64,000 nucleotides of DNA from GCA-001856825 sp049965815 (lineage in GTDB: Archaea > Thermoplasmatota > Thermoplasmata > Thermoplasmatales > GCA-001856825): NCBI GenBank assembly GCA_049965815.1, contig JBMFVV010000006.1:5228-69227 (forward strand), in the 5' to 3' direction. Below are positions 34,240 through 42,269 of the stretch, one piece after another. The translations under genes and the position numbers were made by a program. The notes under the pieces were generated by a model. The model had not been told where the DNA came from. It saw only the letters and a program-made list of their open reading frames with translations, and searched no databases. Each line of letters opens with the position of its first letter. Position 1 is the first letter of the stretch.

Positions 34240-34989
34240 TTATTTGACATGACCTTCCGGGTTCCTTCTTCTCTTCAGATATTCGGAATAAAAATCGGGA
34301 TACCTTTCATATTCAATAGGGTCTTCCAACCCAGCTTCCATGAAACCTTTTAGCCTGAGTTTGCAGGAGTCGCATACACCGCACGCTTTGTCCCTACCAT
34401 TGTAACACGACCAGGTGAGCTCAAGTGGTGTCTTTAGCTTGTATGCAAGCTTCACTATGTCTGCCTTTGAATATCGTAGCAGTGGAGCCTCCACCTCAAT
34501 GCTTCCACCTTCCACAGTTTTCTTCGTTGCCAGATTGAATGTCTTATTGATAGATTTAAAATACTCCGGCCTACAGTCGGGATAACCGGAGTAATCAAGT
34601 GCGTTGGCCCCTATGAATATCTTGGATGAGTCAGTTACTTCTGCAAGACCAAGTGCTATAGAAAGCAGAATGGTATTTCGTGCAGGGACGTAAGTTACCG
34701 GGATATCCTTACCGATCTCTTCTAAGGGAACATCTGGAACATTGATATCGCTGGTGAGAGCACTTCCTCCAATCGCCCTCAAATCTAGTTTCATGATCCT
34801 ATGTTTCACGTTGTAGTAACTTGCTATTTTCCTGGCAGAATCTAGTTCCTTTGTGTGCCGTTGTCCATAGTCGAATGACAGCGCAAACACTTCATACCCC
34901 TTTGATACGACATAAGATAGGAGAGTTGAACTGTCAAGACCACCAGAAAGCAGACTGACTGCCTTATTTTTTCCAGCTTGATTTTGCAT
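34240..34989 (-). CDS. queC: 7-cyano-7-deazaguanine (preQ0) synthase
   Basis: 249-aa ATP-dependent ligase converting 7-carboxy-7-deazaguanine and ammonia to preQ0, the precursor of archaeosine and queuosine. PP-loop SLLSGGLDSSTLLSY (residues about 13-27), ALSFDYGQRHTKEL, and four zinc cysteines in CYNGRDKACGVCDSC are present. It overlaps queD by 26 nt on the same strand. queE and folE are not in the window. Confidence 0.96.
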   Translation of the reverse strand: MQNQAGKNKAVSLLSGGLDSSTLLSYVVSKGYEVFALSFDYGQRHTKELDSARKIASYYNVKHRIMKLDLRAIGGSALTSDINVPDVPLEEIGKDIPVTYVPARNTILLSIALGLAEVTDSSKIFIGANALDYSGYPDCRPEYFKSINKTFNLATKKTVEGGSIEVEAPLLRYSKADIVKLAYKLKTPLELTWSCYNGRDKACGVCDSCKLRLKGFMEAGLEDPIEYERYPDFYSEYLKRRRNPEGHVK

Positions 34990-35473
34990 ATTGTCCAGGT
35001 CCTTCGTGTACTTCTATATCTACGGCCTCTACTTCCTGATCCAGAGAATCAAGGAATCTTTCAAGGATGTATTCGCTCAGGCATTCCGCCGTAGTATCCT
35101 TGACAGGTACAATCCTTGCCTCTTCCTCGGGGAAGCTGTACGTCTTGCCTTCGATCCTGACGATTAAATTTCCTTCTGTTCTCTTTAATATTACTCCACT
35201 CCTTTTCTCCGGAATGAGAACTCTGTGATCCAGGTAGTCTGCTATATCCCTCAACTTGGATTTAGCCTTTGAGAAGTCAAGGAAATATGCCTTATCGTCA
35301 AGAGAGCCTGTTATCCTCACGGATATAGAATAGTCGTGACCGTGTATCCTTGAGCACTTCCAGTCTCCAGGAATGAAGTGTGCTGCAGAGAACCTAATAT
35401 TTGAATAATTCCCATCGATGAATATTTCCATCATGGTATATCGACTTTCATACTGAAATCCTTTCTGGTCCAT
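34964..35473 (-). CDS. queD: 6-carboxy-5,6,7,8-tetrahydropterin synthase
   Basis: 169-aa PTPS-family enzyme of 7-deazaguanine synthesis. Zinc histidines are in FSAAHF and IHGHDYS, the catalytic Cys in KCSRIHG, and the C-terminal TTAECLSEYILERF-VEVHEGP region carries the acidic substrate anchor. The ATG at 35473 lies 26 nt from TAAATTTA, suggesting a leaderless start. Internal ATGs at 35434 and 35431 would match shorter homologues. First gene of queD-queC. Confidence 0.92.
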   Translation of the reverse strand: MDQKGFQYESRYTMMEIFIDGNYSNIRFSAAHFIPGDWKCSRIHGHDYSISVRITGSLDDKAYFLDFSKAKSKLRDIADYLDHRVLIPEKRSGVILKRTEGNLIVRIEGKTYSFPEEEARIVPVKDTTAECLSEYILERFLDSLDQEVEAVDIEVHEGPGQYAKSSWKK

Positions 35474-35557
35474 TCATGTTTCATAATATTAAATTTAGAC
35501 AAGAACTTGCATAAAAAACTACTAGATTGCACTGATGGTTCCCACGCTCATACGTAA

Positions 35558-37216
35558 TCACACTCCAATTATATTCGGATCGCCCATATATTCTGGCTCA
35601 GAATGATCACCTATCGGAGGAGTCAATAGAAGATTGGTATCTGGAGGAAATTCTTCCTGTTGGCCCCTGAACGCAGAGAAAATGACTCGACTGTAGAATT
35701 TCATCTTCTCCTTTATCCTGGACTTATTTTGTATGTCTGAATATTCGCATTCTATAGCGATCTTCTCATCGTCCTTCACTATAACTAGGTCGGGGCGCCT
35801 GCCATCGTATTCTAGTCCTTCATAGACGTCATATCCCTTGTTCCTGAAAAAGAAATACGATCTAGTAACCAGATACCTGTGGAACATAGACTCGCTTCCC
35901 TTCTTGTGTCTAGAACCGATCTTTTCGAAGTATTCCTCTTCCATGTGCACCTTTCCATCAACAATTGTTGCCAGCCCCATAGATACCAAGTTACTCAGGC
36001 GAACCGGATCCATCTTTTCCGGAAATTTTTGGTCAGGATGTTCAACATCGCATTCAAAATCATAGAATTCCCTTAAAATCGTGAATTCCCTGCTGGGAGA
36101 GGCTAATCTTGTCATGCCGGAGAAAATGCTGTCACTTCTTGGAACGAGGCAATTGAACTTATGGAATTCCAGGGTTCTCAAGGGCTTTCCACCGTATCTG
36201 AATAACGATGCATCTTCATTAGAGAGTTGAAAGAGGAAGAAGTTGTGAGCGTTTGTCCGTATTATTGATGCAACTGACTGATCAAGTGACGAGAGTGACT
36301 GGGTGGCCATGATTGCCCACAGGGAAAATTTTCTCCCCTCAGCTACCAATCGCTGTGTTATATGGGGTGAGAGAGTCTGGAACTCATCCATGACCAGCAC
36401 GACATCTCTCATCCGCCGGCGTATAATGTTGTTCAATATCTTGTATAGTAGCATTATGGAAAATGGCCTGGTAAGGGAACTGGGAGAAAATTCTCCTGAA
36501 AGTTCCACGTACAAAGTATTTTTCAATTTCGAAATATCGTAGAAATCCTCGCTGGATGAGAACAGCTTTTTCGAAACTTCATTTGTTAGAAGGGAGACAA
36601 TTTTGTTTACAGTTGATGAAATAAAATCTGGACCTTGACTGAATATTGAGTAGAATTGAGTCTTCTCCTCTGGTTCAAGGGAAGATGAAAAATCCTTCCT
36701 CTTGTAGTAATTGAGAAGTAGATCTGACAGGTCCTGGATTGTTGGATTGATCCTGTACTTCAACAGCAGCCTGGTGATCACGGTGAATATCAGCTCAATC
36801 CTTGGACCCCAGGTGCCTATGGAAAAGGCTAATTCTGTGGAAAATATGTCCTTCAGAGTCTGCACTACGAGTTCTTCGTTTATCAATTGCTCCCTCTCGC
36901 TCCGATAGGGGAGCACTGACATCATGTTGAACCGGAGGTATCCCGTTTCCTGTCCAGGGAAAGGGGATAGCGTGATAATAGATGAATTGGGACTACTGTA
37001 TTTCCAGAGTTCCCCATGAGGATCAAAAACTACGACGGTTTTACCCTCTTCCTCATACATCTTTATCAGCTGGACCAGGAGATTTGACTTTCCTGTTCCA
37101 GTTTTCCCGAGTACAAGAGAATGGTTTTCAAGGAACTCTCGAGGGAAGCATATTCTTTTTTCCACGAGAGGGAAAGGTATACCGTTTTCATATGGCCAGT
37201 AGTCCATGATCTCCAC
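35558..37216 (-). CDS. HerA/TraG-like ATPase with C-terminal nuclease-like domain
   Basis: 552 aa. Walker A GKTGTGKS (37-44), VVVFDPHGELW (about 61-71, a motif shared by HerA, VirB4 and TraG/TrwB pumps), Walker B VLVMDEF (273-279) and a sensor ATQSLSSLDQ mark a hexameric DNA-translocating ATPase. Residues about 440-500 form a separate domain with RRPDLVIV and AIECEYS, i.e. D476 and E489-x-E491. This resembles PD-(D/E)xK or Replic_Relax folds. Its 5' end overlaps the amber-interrupted gene by 29 nt. The start is GTG 37216 or ATG 37207. Likely role: DNA processing or transfer for a mobile or defence cassette; this is inferred. Confidence 0.8.
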   Translation of the reverse strand: MEIMDYWPYENGIPFPLVEKRICFPREFLENHSLVLGKTGTGKSNLLVQLIKMYEEEGKTVVVFDPHGELWKYSSPNSSIITLSPFPGQETGYLRFNMMSVLPYRSEREQLINEELVVQTLKDIFSTELAFSIGTWGPRIELIFTVITRLLLKYRINPTIQDLSDLLLNYYKRKDFSSSLEPEEKTQFYSIFSQGPDFISSTVNKIVSLLTNEVSKKLFSSSEDFYDISKLKNTLYVELSGEFSPSSLTRPFSIMLLYKILNNIIRRRMRDVVLVMDEFQTLSPHITQRLVAEGRKFSLWAIMATQSLSSLDQSVASIIRTNAHNFFLFQLSNEDASLFRYGGKPLRTLEFHKFNCLVPRSDSIFSGMTRLASPSREFTILREFYDFECDVEHPDQKFPEKMDPVRLSNLVSMGLATIVDGKVHMEEEYFEKIGSRHKKGSESMFHRYLVTRSYFFFRNKGYDVYEGLEYDGRRPDLVIVKDDEKIAIECEYSDIQNKSRIKEKMKFYSRVIFSAFRGQQEEFPPDTNLLLTPPIGDHSEPEYMGDPNIIGV

Positions 37217-37745
37217 TCCCGTTTATGAGCGATGAAAGCTCAAAACTTGTAAGTATTATCGGATTTTTTCTCTCGAATGTAAGGACTTGTCTGCCATCCC
37301 TGTTCGTGTAAGCCCTGAGAAGGATAGGGGAAAACAGTCTTACCCTATACAATATCTTCCCAGCCTTGGAACCGAGGTACTTTCTCCTAAGAGGGTTGAG
37401 TGTTGAGTACCTCTCTATTTTAAGGCGTAATTCATCACCTTTCATCAAAAATGAAGAAGTTTCTATCAAAAAAGGATAAATTGAATCAAAAATGAACCTC
37501 GGTTTGTTGAACAAGAACACATTTTCTCTCCACGGTTTGTCGAAGTAAGCGCTGTCAACCTTGTTTCCCAGCTCCTCTCTTATATATTGAATAATCTATG
37601 ACTCCCTGGGATCGTGAGCAACTAACACTGTCAGCGCATCGTTCCTTTTTATCGTAAGTTCAATTTCCCTGTTCTTAAGCAGGAGGTTAAGAAGAGCCCT
37701 GAGATTCTCTCTGTCCCTTACATAAATTTTCCAATAAGCAGACAT
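37188..37745 (-). pseudogene. Gene of unknown function interrupted by an in-frame amber codon
   Basis: An ATG at 37745, preceded by GGAGG at ideal spacing, opens MSAYWKIYVRDRENLRALLN and continues to residue 49 (HDPRES). A TAG follows at 37598-37596, and the same frame then continues open to 37188 (IIQYIREELGNKVDSAY...INGSGDHGLLAI). Read through, it would be 185 aa. The rest is basic and mixed alpha/beta with no recognised family. The shorter frame from 37520 is only the distal part. It is coupled upstream (TGATG) to the 49-aa Cys protein and overlaps the ATPase downstream. Genuine nonsense mutation, base error or recoding are all possible. Confidence 0.7.
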
Positions 37746-37894
37746 CAGTATCCCTCCAAAGAGCTTTCACAGATTGAACAGCCTATGCATGTTTCAGGTC
37801 TTACCTTGTTCTCATTCATTTTTCCGAAGTAAGTTCCACAAAATTTTTTTCCAGTTCCCTGACATAAATATGTCAAACCCGTTTCTTCATTCAT
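37745..37894 (-). CDS. Small Cys-rich protein (49 aa)
   Basis: An ATG at 37894 opens a 49-codon frame ending in TGA that overlaps the next ATG (TGATG). Five cysteines at residues 11, 19, 36, 39 and 42 include a ferredoxin-like TCIGCSIC block, suggesting a zinc or Fe-S site. AGGTG lies 5 nt upstream. Its coupling to the amber gene and the ATPase indicates that it is a real first gene of the cassette. No family recognised. Confidence 0.6.
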   Translation of the reverse strand: MNEETGLTYLCQGTGKKFCGTYFGKMNENKVRPETCIGCSICESSLEGY

Positions 37895-38134
37895 AAAAAC
37901 ACCTATAGTCCAATTTCATCATTCCCAGAATTTTAATGATCAAACGTTGCGCTCACTGTAGAAAATGAAATAAACCGACAGCCATTCTCAAGCAGGCATT
38001 ACGCACCACTTTTACAAAGAATTTTATGTACTATTCACGAAATCGGACTACAAAATTAGATTATGAATGGATATTTAACCTTTGAGAACAATTACAAGGG
38101 GAAGGAAAATAAAAGAATAAAAATTAAGAGAAGT

Positions 38135-38404
38135 TTACTTGTATTTTATCTTTGAAGATGCACTGAAGTGCACTTTGTTCTTGGAGGGTACCTTTATGAT
38201 CTGCTTTGTCCTAGGATTCTTAGCATTCCTTGCCTTCGTTTGCTTCCTCGAGAAGATTCCGAATCCTGCAATTCTAACCTTCTGTCCCTTGTTTATGTTC
38301 GTCACTATAGCCTTGAAGGTTCCCCTTATTACTGACTCAGCACTTCTGACAGATACGCCGGAACTCTTGGCGATGTCTCTGGCAATCTCGTTTATTCCGA
38401 CCAT
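38135..38404 (-). CDS. HU-family histone-like DNA-binding protein (HTa)
   Basis: 89-aa bacterial-type HU/IHF fold. It has helical INEIARDIAKSSGVSVRSAESVI, the beta-saddle KVRIAGFGIFSRKQTKARNAKNPRT, and the C-terminal KNKVHFSASSKIK. GFGxF and RNPxT-like motifs are intact. Thermoplasmatales use such a protein (HTa) as chromosomal architectural protein instead of archaeal histones. The lineage is thought to have acquired it from bacteria. Monocistronic, with a TTTATATATT-type promoter upstream. Confidence 0.95.
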   Translation of the reverse strand: MVGINEIARDIAKSSGVSVRSAESVIRGTFKAIVTNINKGQKVRIAGFGIFSRKQTKARNAKNPRTKQIIKVPSKNKVHFSASSKIKYK

Positions 38405-38526
38405 ATTGAGAATATCTACATTTAATATATAAAGTTAGTGCTATTTTTAATATTACGGCTGGCGTGAGAAATATAGATTTTATTCAAAATATCCTATAGA
38501 AAATACAGAATATAAATGGTTCAGCT

Positions 38527-38961
38527 TTAAATACTAAAGAACTCCTCATTTGAAACTTTTTTATGTGTTTCCATAATGCAGATTCCATAGACTACATCAA
38601 GGTTTTCCGATAATGCTGTCTTTATTACTTCTGGGCTCTCTGCACCGAGTTGGAGCCAAACTGCCTTTGGATGAAGTTTTGGTGCCTGGATGACAACTTC
38701 TTTAGATGCTTCAGGATTTCTAAAGATATCTACTATGTCAACCTTGATGTCTTTAGGAATGTCCAGAATGGAAGGGTATGTTTTCTTACCATAAATTTCT
38801 TGGACGGTGGGATTCACGGGGATAACGTTGTACCCCTTATCAATAAGGTATTTTCCTACCTTGTTTGAATCTCTTTCTTGATTTGGCGACATTCCAACTA
38901 CTGCAATTGTTTTGCTCTTGTCTAAAAGGTCCTTTATCATTTCTGGTTTATCTAAAATCAT
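38527..38961 (-). CDS. CoA-binding domain protein (YccU-like)
   Basis: 144-aa Rossmann-fold protein with TIAVVGMSPNQERDSNKVGKYL, GYNVIPVNPTVQEIYGKKTYPSI and a KAVWLQLGAES region. These are the pattern of stand-alone CoA-binding proteins. The ligand is CoA or a derivative by family knowledge; no enzymatic function is assigned. It is 22 nt downstream of the unknown gene at 38983-39891 on the same strand. Confidence 0.88.
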   Translation of the reverse strand: MILDKPEMIKDLLDKSKTIAVVGMSPNQERDSNKVGKYLIDKGYNVIPVNPTVQEIYGKKTYPSILDIPKDIKVDIVDIFRNPEASKEVVIQAPKLHPKAVWLQLGAESPEVIKTALSENLDVVYGICIMETHKKVSNEEFFSI

Positions 38962-38982
38962 CGATCACATAATTAAAAAAAT

Positions 38983-39891
38983 TCAAATAAACCTTTCCTG
39001 CTCTTTGACGGTATCCATTAACTTCTTCATCTTACTTTTTGCCTCAGAAAGCGTGAATAGCGGAGACAACGTTATGGTGATCACAGTTCTTCCTAATTTC
39101 AACCTGAATATTGCGGGTCCATTCTCTCTCCTAAATGCAACGGTTGGCTCTCCAGGTTCAAATTCGTCGAAGAAATTACCATTTCCTCTGAGATCATATA
39201 CCAGATGTTCGGGCCTTTCTTTCGGTACAGCTATGTCTACCCATGCAGCCCTCCTGTAATAATCTTCAGAAAATGTAAATACTGTTTCCACAGCACTGTC
39301 CTTCTCTTTGAAAACCCCAACAGAGTCCATGCAGAGATTGTCTGCGCAAAATTCAATTGACGGGGCCTTCCATTTCAGATTCTTTATTCTCTTCTCCTCA
39401 AACCAGTCGGGTTCTCCCTTGTTTGCGAAGAATGAGCGCCTGTAAAATGGAAAATTCTTGAATCTTTCGTCCGGGAAAGGAGCAAGCATAGTTTCGCTTA
39501 GATCTCTGACATTCCTCTTTGATTCCCCCTCAATTTCTATTTGAGTTCCAAGAGAAAATGAAGATGATGCTTCTTTCCCCTTGTAATTCTTTCCTGTGAA
39601 AACCACCCAGTCTTTCAAATAGATACTTTCAACAATAGAATAAGAAGAGACAAAAGATTCCATAAGACTCTTTGGGAATCCAGGATAGAACCAGTCGAGG
39701 AAGAACTCTTTTACTCTTAGCTTCTCTCCGTTTATGATGCATTCGTACCGCATTGTAGCCCATTTTCTTCCTTCGGTACGGTAGGTTACGTTTTTAATTT
39801 CCAAATCGTCTGGAACAAATATTAGAAATGGCGATTCTTTCTGTAGTTTCTCTATGTCTTGTACTTGAATTATTTCGTTCTCCATTCTCAC
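38983..39891 (-). CDS. Hypothetical protein, 302 aa
   Basis: I do not recognise this family. It is soluble and rich in aromatic residues, with a strand-rich N-terminal half (NVTYRTEGRKWATMRYECIING) and later WVDIAVPKERPEHLVYDLRGNG. It starts at GTG 39891 or ATG 39885, about 26 nt from a GTTTAAGTA element. It is followed at 22 nt by the CoA-binding protein gene, possibly an operon. Confidence 0.7.
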   Translation of the reverse strand: MRMENEIIQVQDIEKLQKESPFLIFVPDDLEIKNVTYRTEGRKWATMRYECIINGEKLRVKEFFLDWFYPGFPKSLMESFVSSYSIVESIYLKDWVVFTGKNYKGKEASSSFSLGTQIEIEGESKRNVRDLSETMLAPFPDERFKNFPFYRRSFFANKGEPDWFEEKRIKNLKWKAPSIEFCADNLCMDSVGVFKEKDSAVETVFTFSEDYYRRAAWVDIAVPKERPEHLVYDLRGNGNFFDEFEPGEPTVAFRRENGPAIFRLKLGRTVITITLSPLFTLSEAKSKMKKLMDTVKEQERFI

Positions 39892-39963
39892 ATTTCACAG
39901 GAGAATTACGTACTTAAACATTTGAAGATTGAATTCTCAACAATCAAGTTGTTAAGGCGACTC

Positions 39964-40902
39964 TTATTTTTTCATCTTGAGATGAGTGATCATATCATCG
40001 ACAGTTGCGCTGAGATTGTAGTTTGGATGGAAGTCCCATTCACGCACGGCAGCAGAAGCGTCAAGTGATCCTGGCCACGAGTCAGCTATCGCTTGCCTGA
40101 AGTCAGGTTCATACGACGCACCGAATGATGGATAGTGTTTCTTCAGTTCCATTTCAAGTTCCTTTGGCGTTACAGAGAAGGAAGTGACGTTGAAATCGGT
40201 TCTGTGCTTTAGCCTGGAATCATCCGCCTCCGCAAGTTTCAGGAGTGATTCTAGTGCGTCGGGCATATACATCATTGGAAGTTTTGAATTCTCCTTCAGG
40301 AAGCACCTGTAATTCCTCCCCTTCACTGCTTCGATAATCATCTCTATTGAATAATCTGTAGTGCCTCCTCCCGGTGCAGTCTTATAGCTTATCAGTCCGG
40401 GGAATCTTAATCCCCTTGTGTTGAGTCCAAATCTCGCATGATAATAATTGCCTAGCTGTTCTGCCACAAGCTTTGTTATTCCGTACATTGTGACAGGTCT
40501 GGCGACAGTTTCAATGGGGACATTCTCCTTGGGTGTATCCGGTCCAAACACACCTATAGAACTTGGGGTCACTACCAGACTCACCTTGTTCTTGACGGCA
40601 GACTCTAAGATGTTGTACATTCCAGATATGTTAACCTTGTACGCCAGTTCAGGGTTCTTCTCGCCATTTGCGGAGAGTATTGCGGCAAGATGGAAAACGG
40701 TATCAACCTTGTATTTATCCACTGCCAGGTCGACCGATGCCCTGTCAGTTACGTCCAGGGCGATAAATCTTGGGTCCGACGTGTTAGACCTGACGTCAGA
40801 TGGTATAATTCTGTCTTTTCCGAAAACTTCAGATAGAAATGGCACGAGCTCGCTACCTATTTGGCCACTCGCACCTGTGACCAGGATCTTTTCGAATGTC
40901 AT
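39964..40902 (-). CDS. tdh: L-threonine 3-dehydrogenase, short-chain (epimerase-like) type
   Basis: 312-aa NAD-dependent extended SDR. It has ILVTGASGQIGSELVPFL (nucleotide site), FHLAAILSANGEKNP, TPSSIGVFGP and catalytic YGITK, with threonine-dehydrogenase-type strings RGLRFPGLISYKTAPGGGTTDY and FLKENSKLPMMYMPDA. It oxidises threonine to 2-amino-3-ketobutyrate. The divergently transcribed neighbour is kbl, the next enzyme of the same route, which strongly supports the substrate. A TTTTTATTTT element precedes the ATG by about 26 nt. Confidence 0.94.
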   Translation of the reverse strand: MTFEKILVTGASGQIGSELVPFLSEVFGKDRIIPSDVRSNTSDPRFIALDVTDRASVDLAVDKYKVDTVFHLAAILSANGEKNPELAYKVNISGMYNILESAVKNKVSLVVTPSSIGVFGPDTPKENVPIETVARPVTMYGITKLVAEQLGNYYHARFGLNTRGLRFPGLISYKTAPGGGTTDYSIEMIIEAVKGRNYRCFLKENSKLPMMYMPDALESLLKLAEADDSRLKHRTDFNVTSFSVTPKELEMELKKHYPSFGASYEPDFRQAIADSWPGSLDASAAVREWDFHPNYNLSATVDDMITHLKMKK

Positions 40903-41074
40903 TCGTACAAGTAGTTATGCGAAAATAAAAAGTATTTCGTAATGATTTTTTTGCAATCAAAGGCAGGCTAACCGTTTCTAAATTTTAAAGGGAGCATTAA
41001 GTCATCATCAGGAATTATTTATGCCAGAATCTAGGAGTAAGCAAAGTATATGACTGCTGATAGCATTTCGGGAT

Positions 41075-42253
41075 ATGGGGAAAATGGACTGGGTAACCGA
41101 AGAGATTAACGTTTTGAAAGAGTCCGGTCGGTACGTTCCCATAAGAACATTACAGACATCTCAGGGAGCGTGGGTCAAGATCGATGGAAGAAAATTACTA
41201 AACCTGTGTTCCAACAATTATCTGGGCCTTGCAAACAACCCGGAAGTCAGGAAGGCCATGCACGATGCCATAGATACATACGGCGTGGGTGCTGGAGCGG
41301 TGAGGAGCATTGCAGGAACCATGGAAATACACATAAAGCTTGAGGAAAAAATAGCACAATTCAAGCACATGGAGTCATCGCTCGTATACCAGGGAGGCTT
41401 GCTTGCGAACCTCGGAACGATTCCTGCACTGGTAGGGAAGGATGATCTAGTGTTCAGTGAGGAACTCAACCACGCTAGCATAATAGATGGCGTAAGGCTC
41501 AGTTCTGCAAAGAGGGTGGTCTTCGCACACCTATCCCCCCCTGACCTCGAGGAAAAACTGAAAGCAGAGCGGTCGACTGGGAAAAAGGCGTTGATAATTT
41601 CCGACGGAGTTTTCAGCATGGACGGCGACATAGCACCGCTGAAAGAGGAAGCAGAATTGGGAGAGAAGTACGATTCGATGGTTTATGTGGATGATGCTCA
41701 CGGTGAGGGGGTCCTTGGTGACCACGGAAGGGGAATTGTAGATTATTTCAAGATAGGAGACAAGGTAGACATCGAAATGGGTACATTCTCAAAGGCTGTA
41801 GGCGTCATGGGTGGGTTCGTTGCAGGAAAGGAGGAACTCATAGATTACCTCAAACAGAAGGCAAGGCCATTCCTATTCAGCTCTGCATTAAATCCAGGGG
41901 AGGTTGCAGCCGTGATGAAGAGCATTGAGATAATGGAAAGGGACGATTCGCTCCTCAAGAAACTCTGGAACAATTCGGATTTCCTGAAGGAGAAACTCAA
42001 GAGCCTTGGTTTCAACACTGGCAAGAGCAAGACCCCTATAACACCTGTAATAATAGGCGGAGAGAAGGAAACAGTTGAACTTAGCAAGTCACTTTACGAC
42101 GAGGGGGTATTTGCTTCTCCCATAGTTTATCCAACTGTTGCTAAGGGAACTGCCAGGATAAGATTGATGCCATCCGCAGTCCATTCAAGAGAGGACCTGA
42201 AGTACGCGGGTGACAAATTTGAAGAAGTCGGAAAGAGAATGAAACTGATATGA
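41075..42253 (+). CDS. kbl: Glycine C-acetyltransferase (2-amino-3-ketobutyrate CoA ligase)
   Basis: 392-aa PLP enzyme cleaving 2-amino-3-ketobutyrate with CoA to glycine and acetyl-CoA. Motifs are NLCSNNYLGLANN, GAGAVRSIAGTMEIH, VYVDDAHGEGVLG and the PLP lysine in GTFSKAVGVMGG. It is the partner of the divergent tdh gene and the first gene of the block kbl-ftcD-fhs-ilvA. The start at ATG 41075; ATG 41084 is also possible. Confidence 0.95.
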   Translation: MGKMDWVTEEINVLKESGRYVPIRTLQTSQGAWVKIDGRKLLNLCSNNYLGLANNPEVRKAMHDAIDTYGVGAGAVRSIAGTMEIHIKLEEKIAQFKHMESSLVYQGGLLANLGTIPALVGKDDLVFSEELNHASIIDGVRLSSAKRVVFAHLSPPDLEEKLKAERSTGKKALIISDGVFSMDGDIAPLKEEAELGEKYDSMVYVDDAHGEGVLGDHGRGIVDYFKIGDKVDIEMGTFSKAVGVMGGFVAGKEELIDYLKQKARPFLFSSALNPGEVAAVMKSIEIMERDDSLLKKLWNNSDFLKEKLKSLGFNTGKSKTPITPVIIGGEKETVELSKSLYDEGVFASPIVYPTVAKGTARIRLMPSAVHSREDLKYAGDKFEEVGKRMKLI

Positions 42254-42269
42254 TCTAGAAGGGAGACCT

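Noticed and set aside
37596..37598. TAG read as pyrrolysine
   Set aside because: TAG ends several normal genes in the window, and no pyl genes or methylamine methyltransferases are present. A mutation or base error is simpler.
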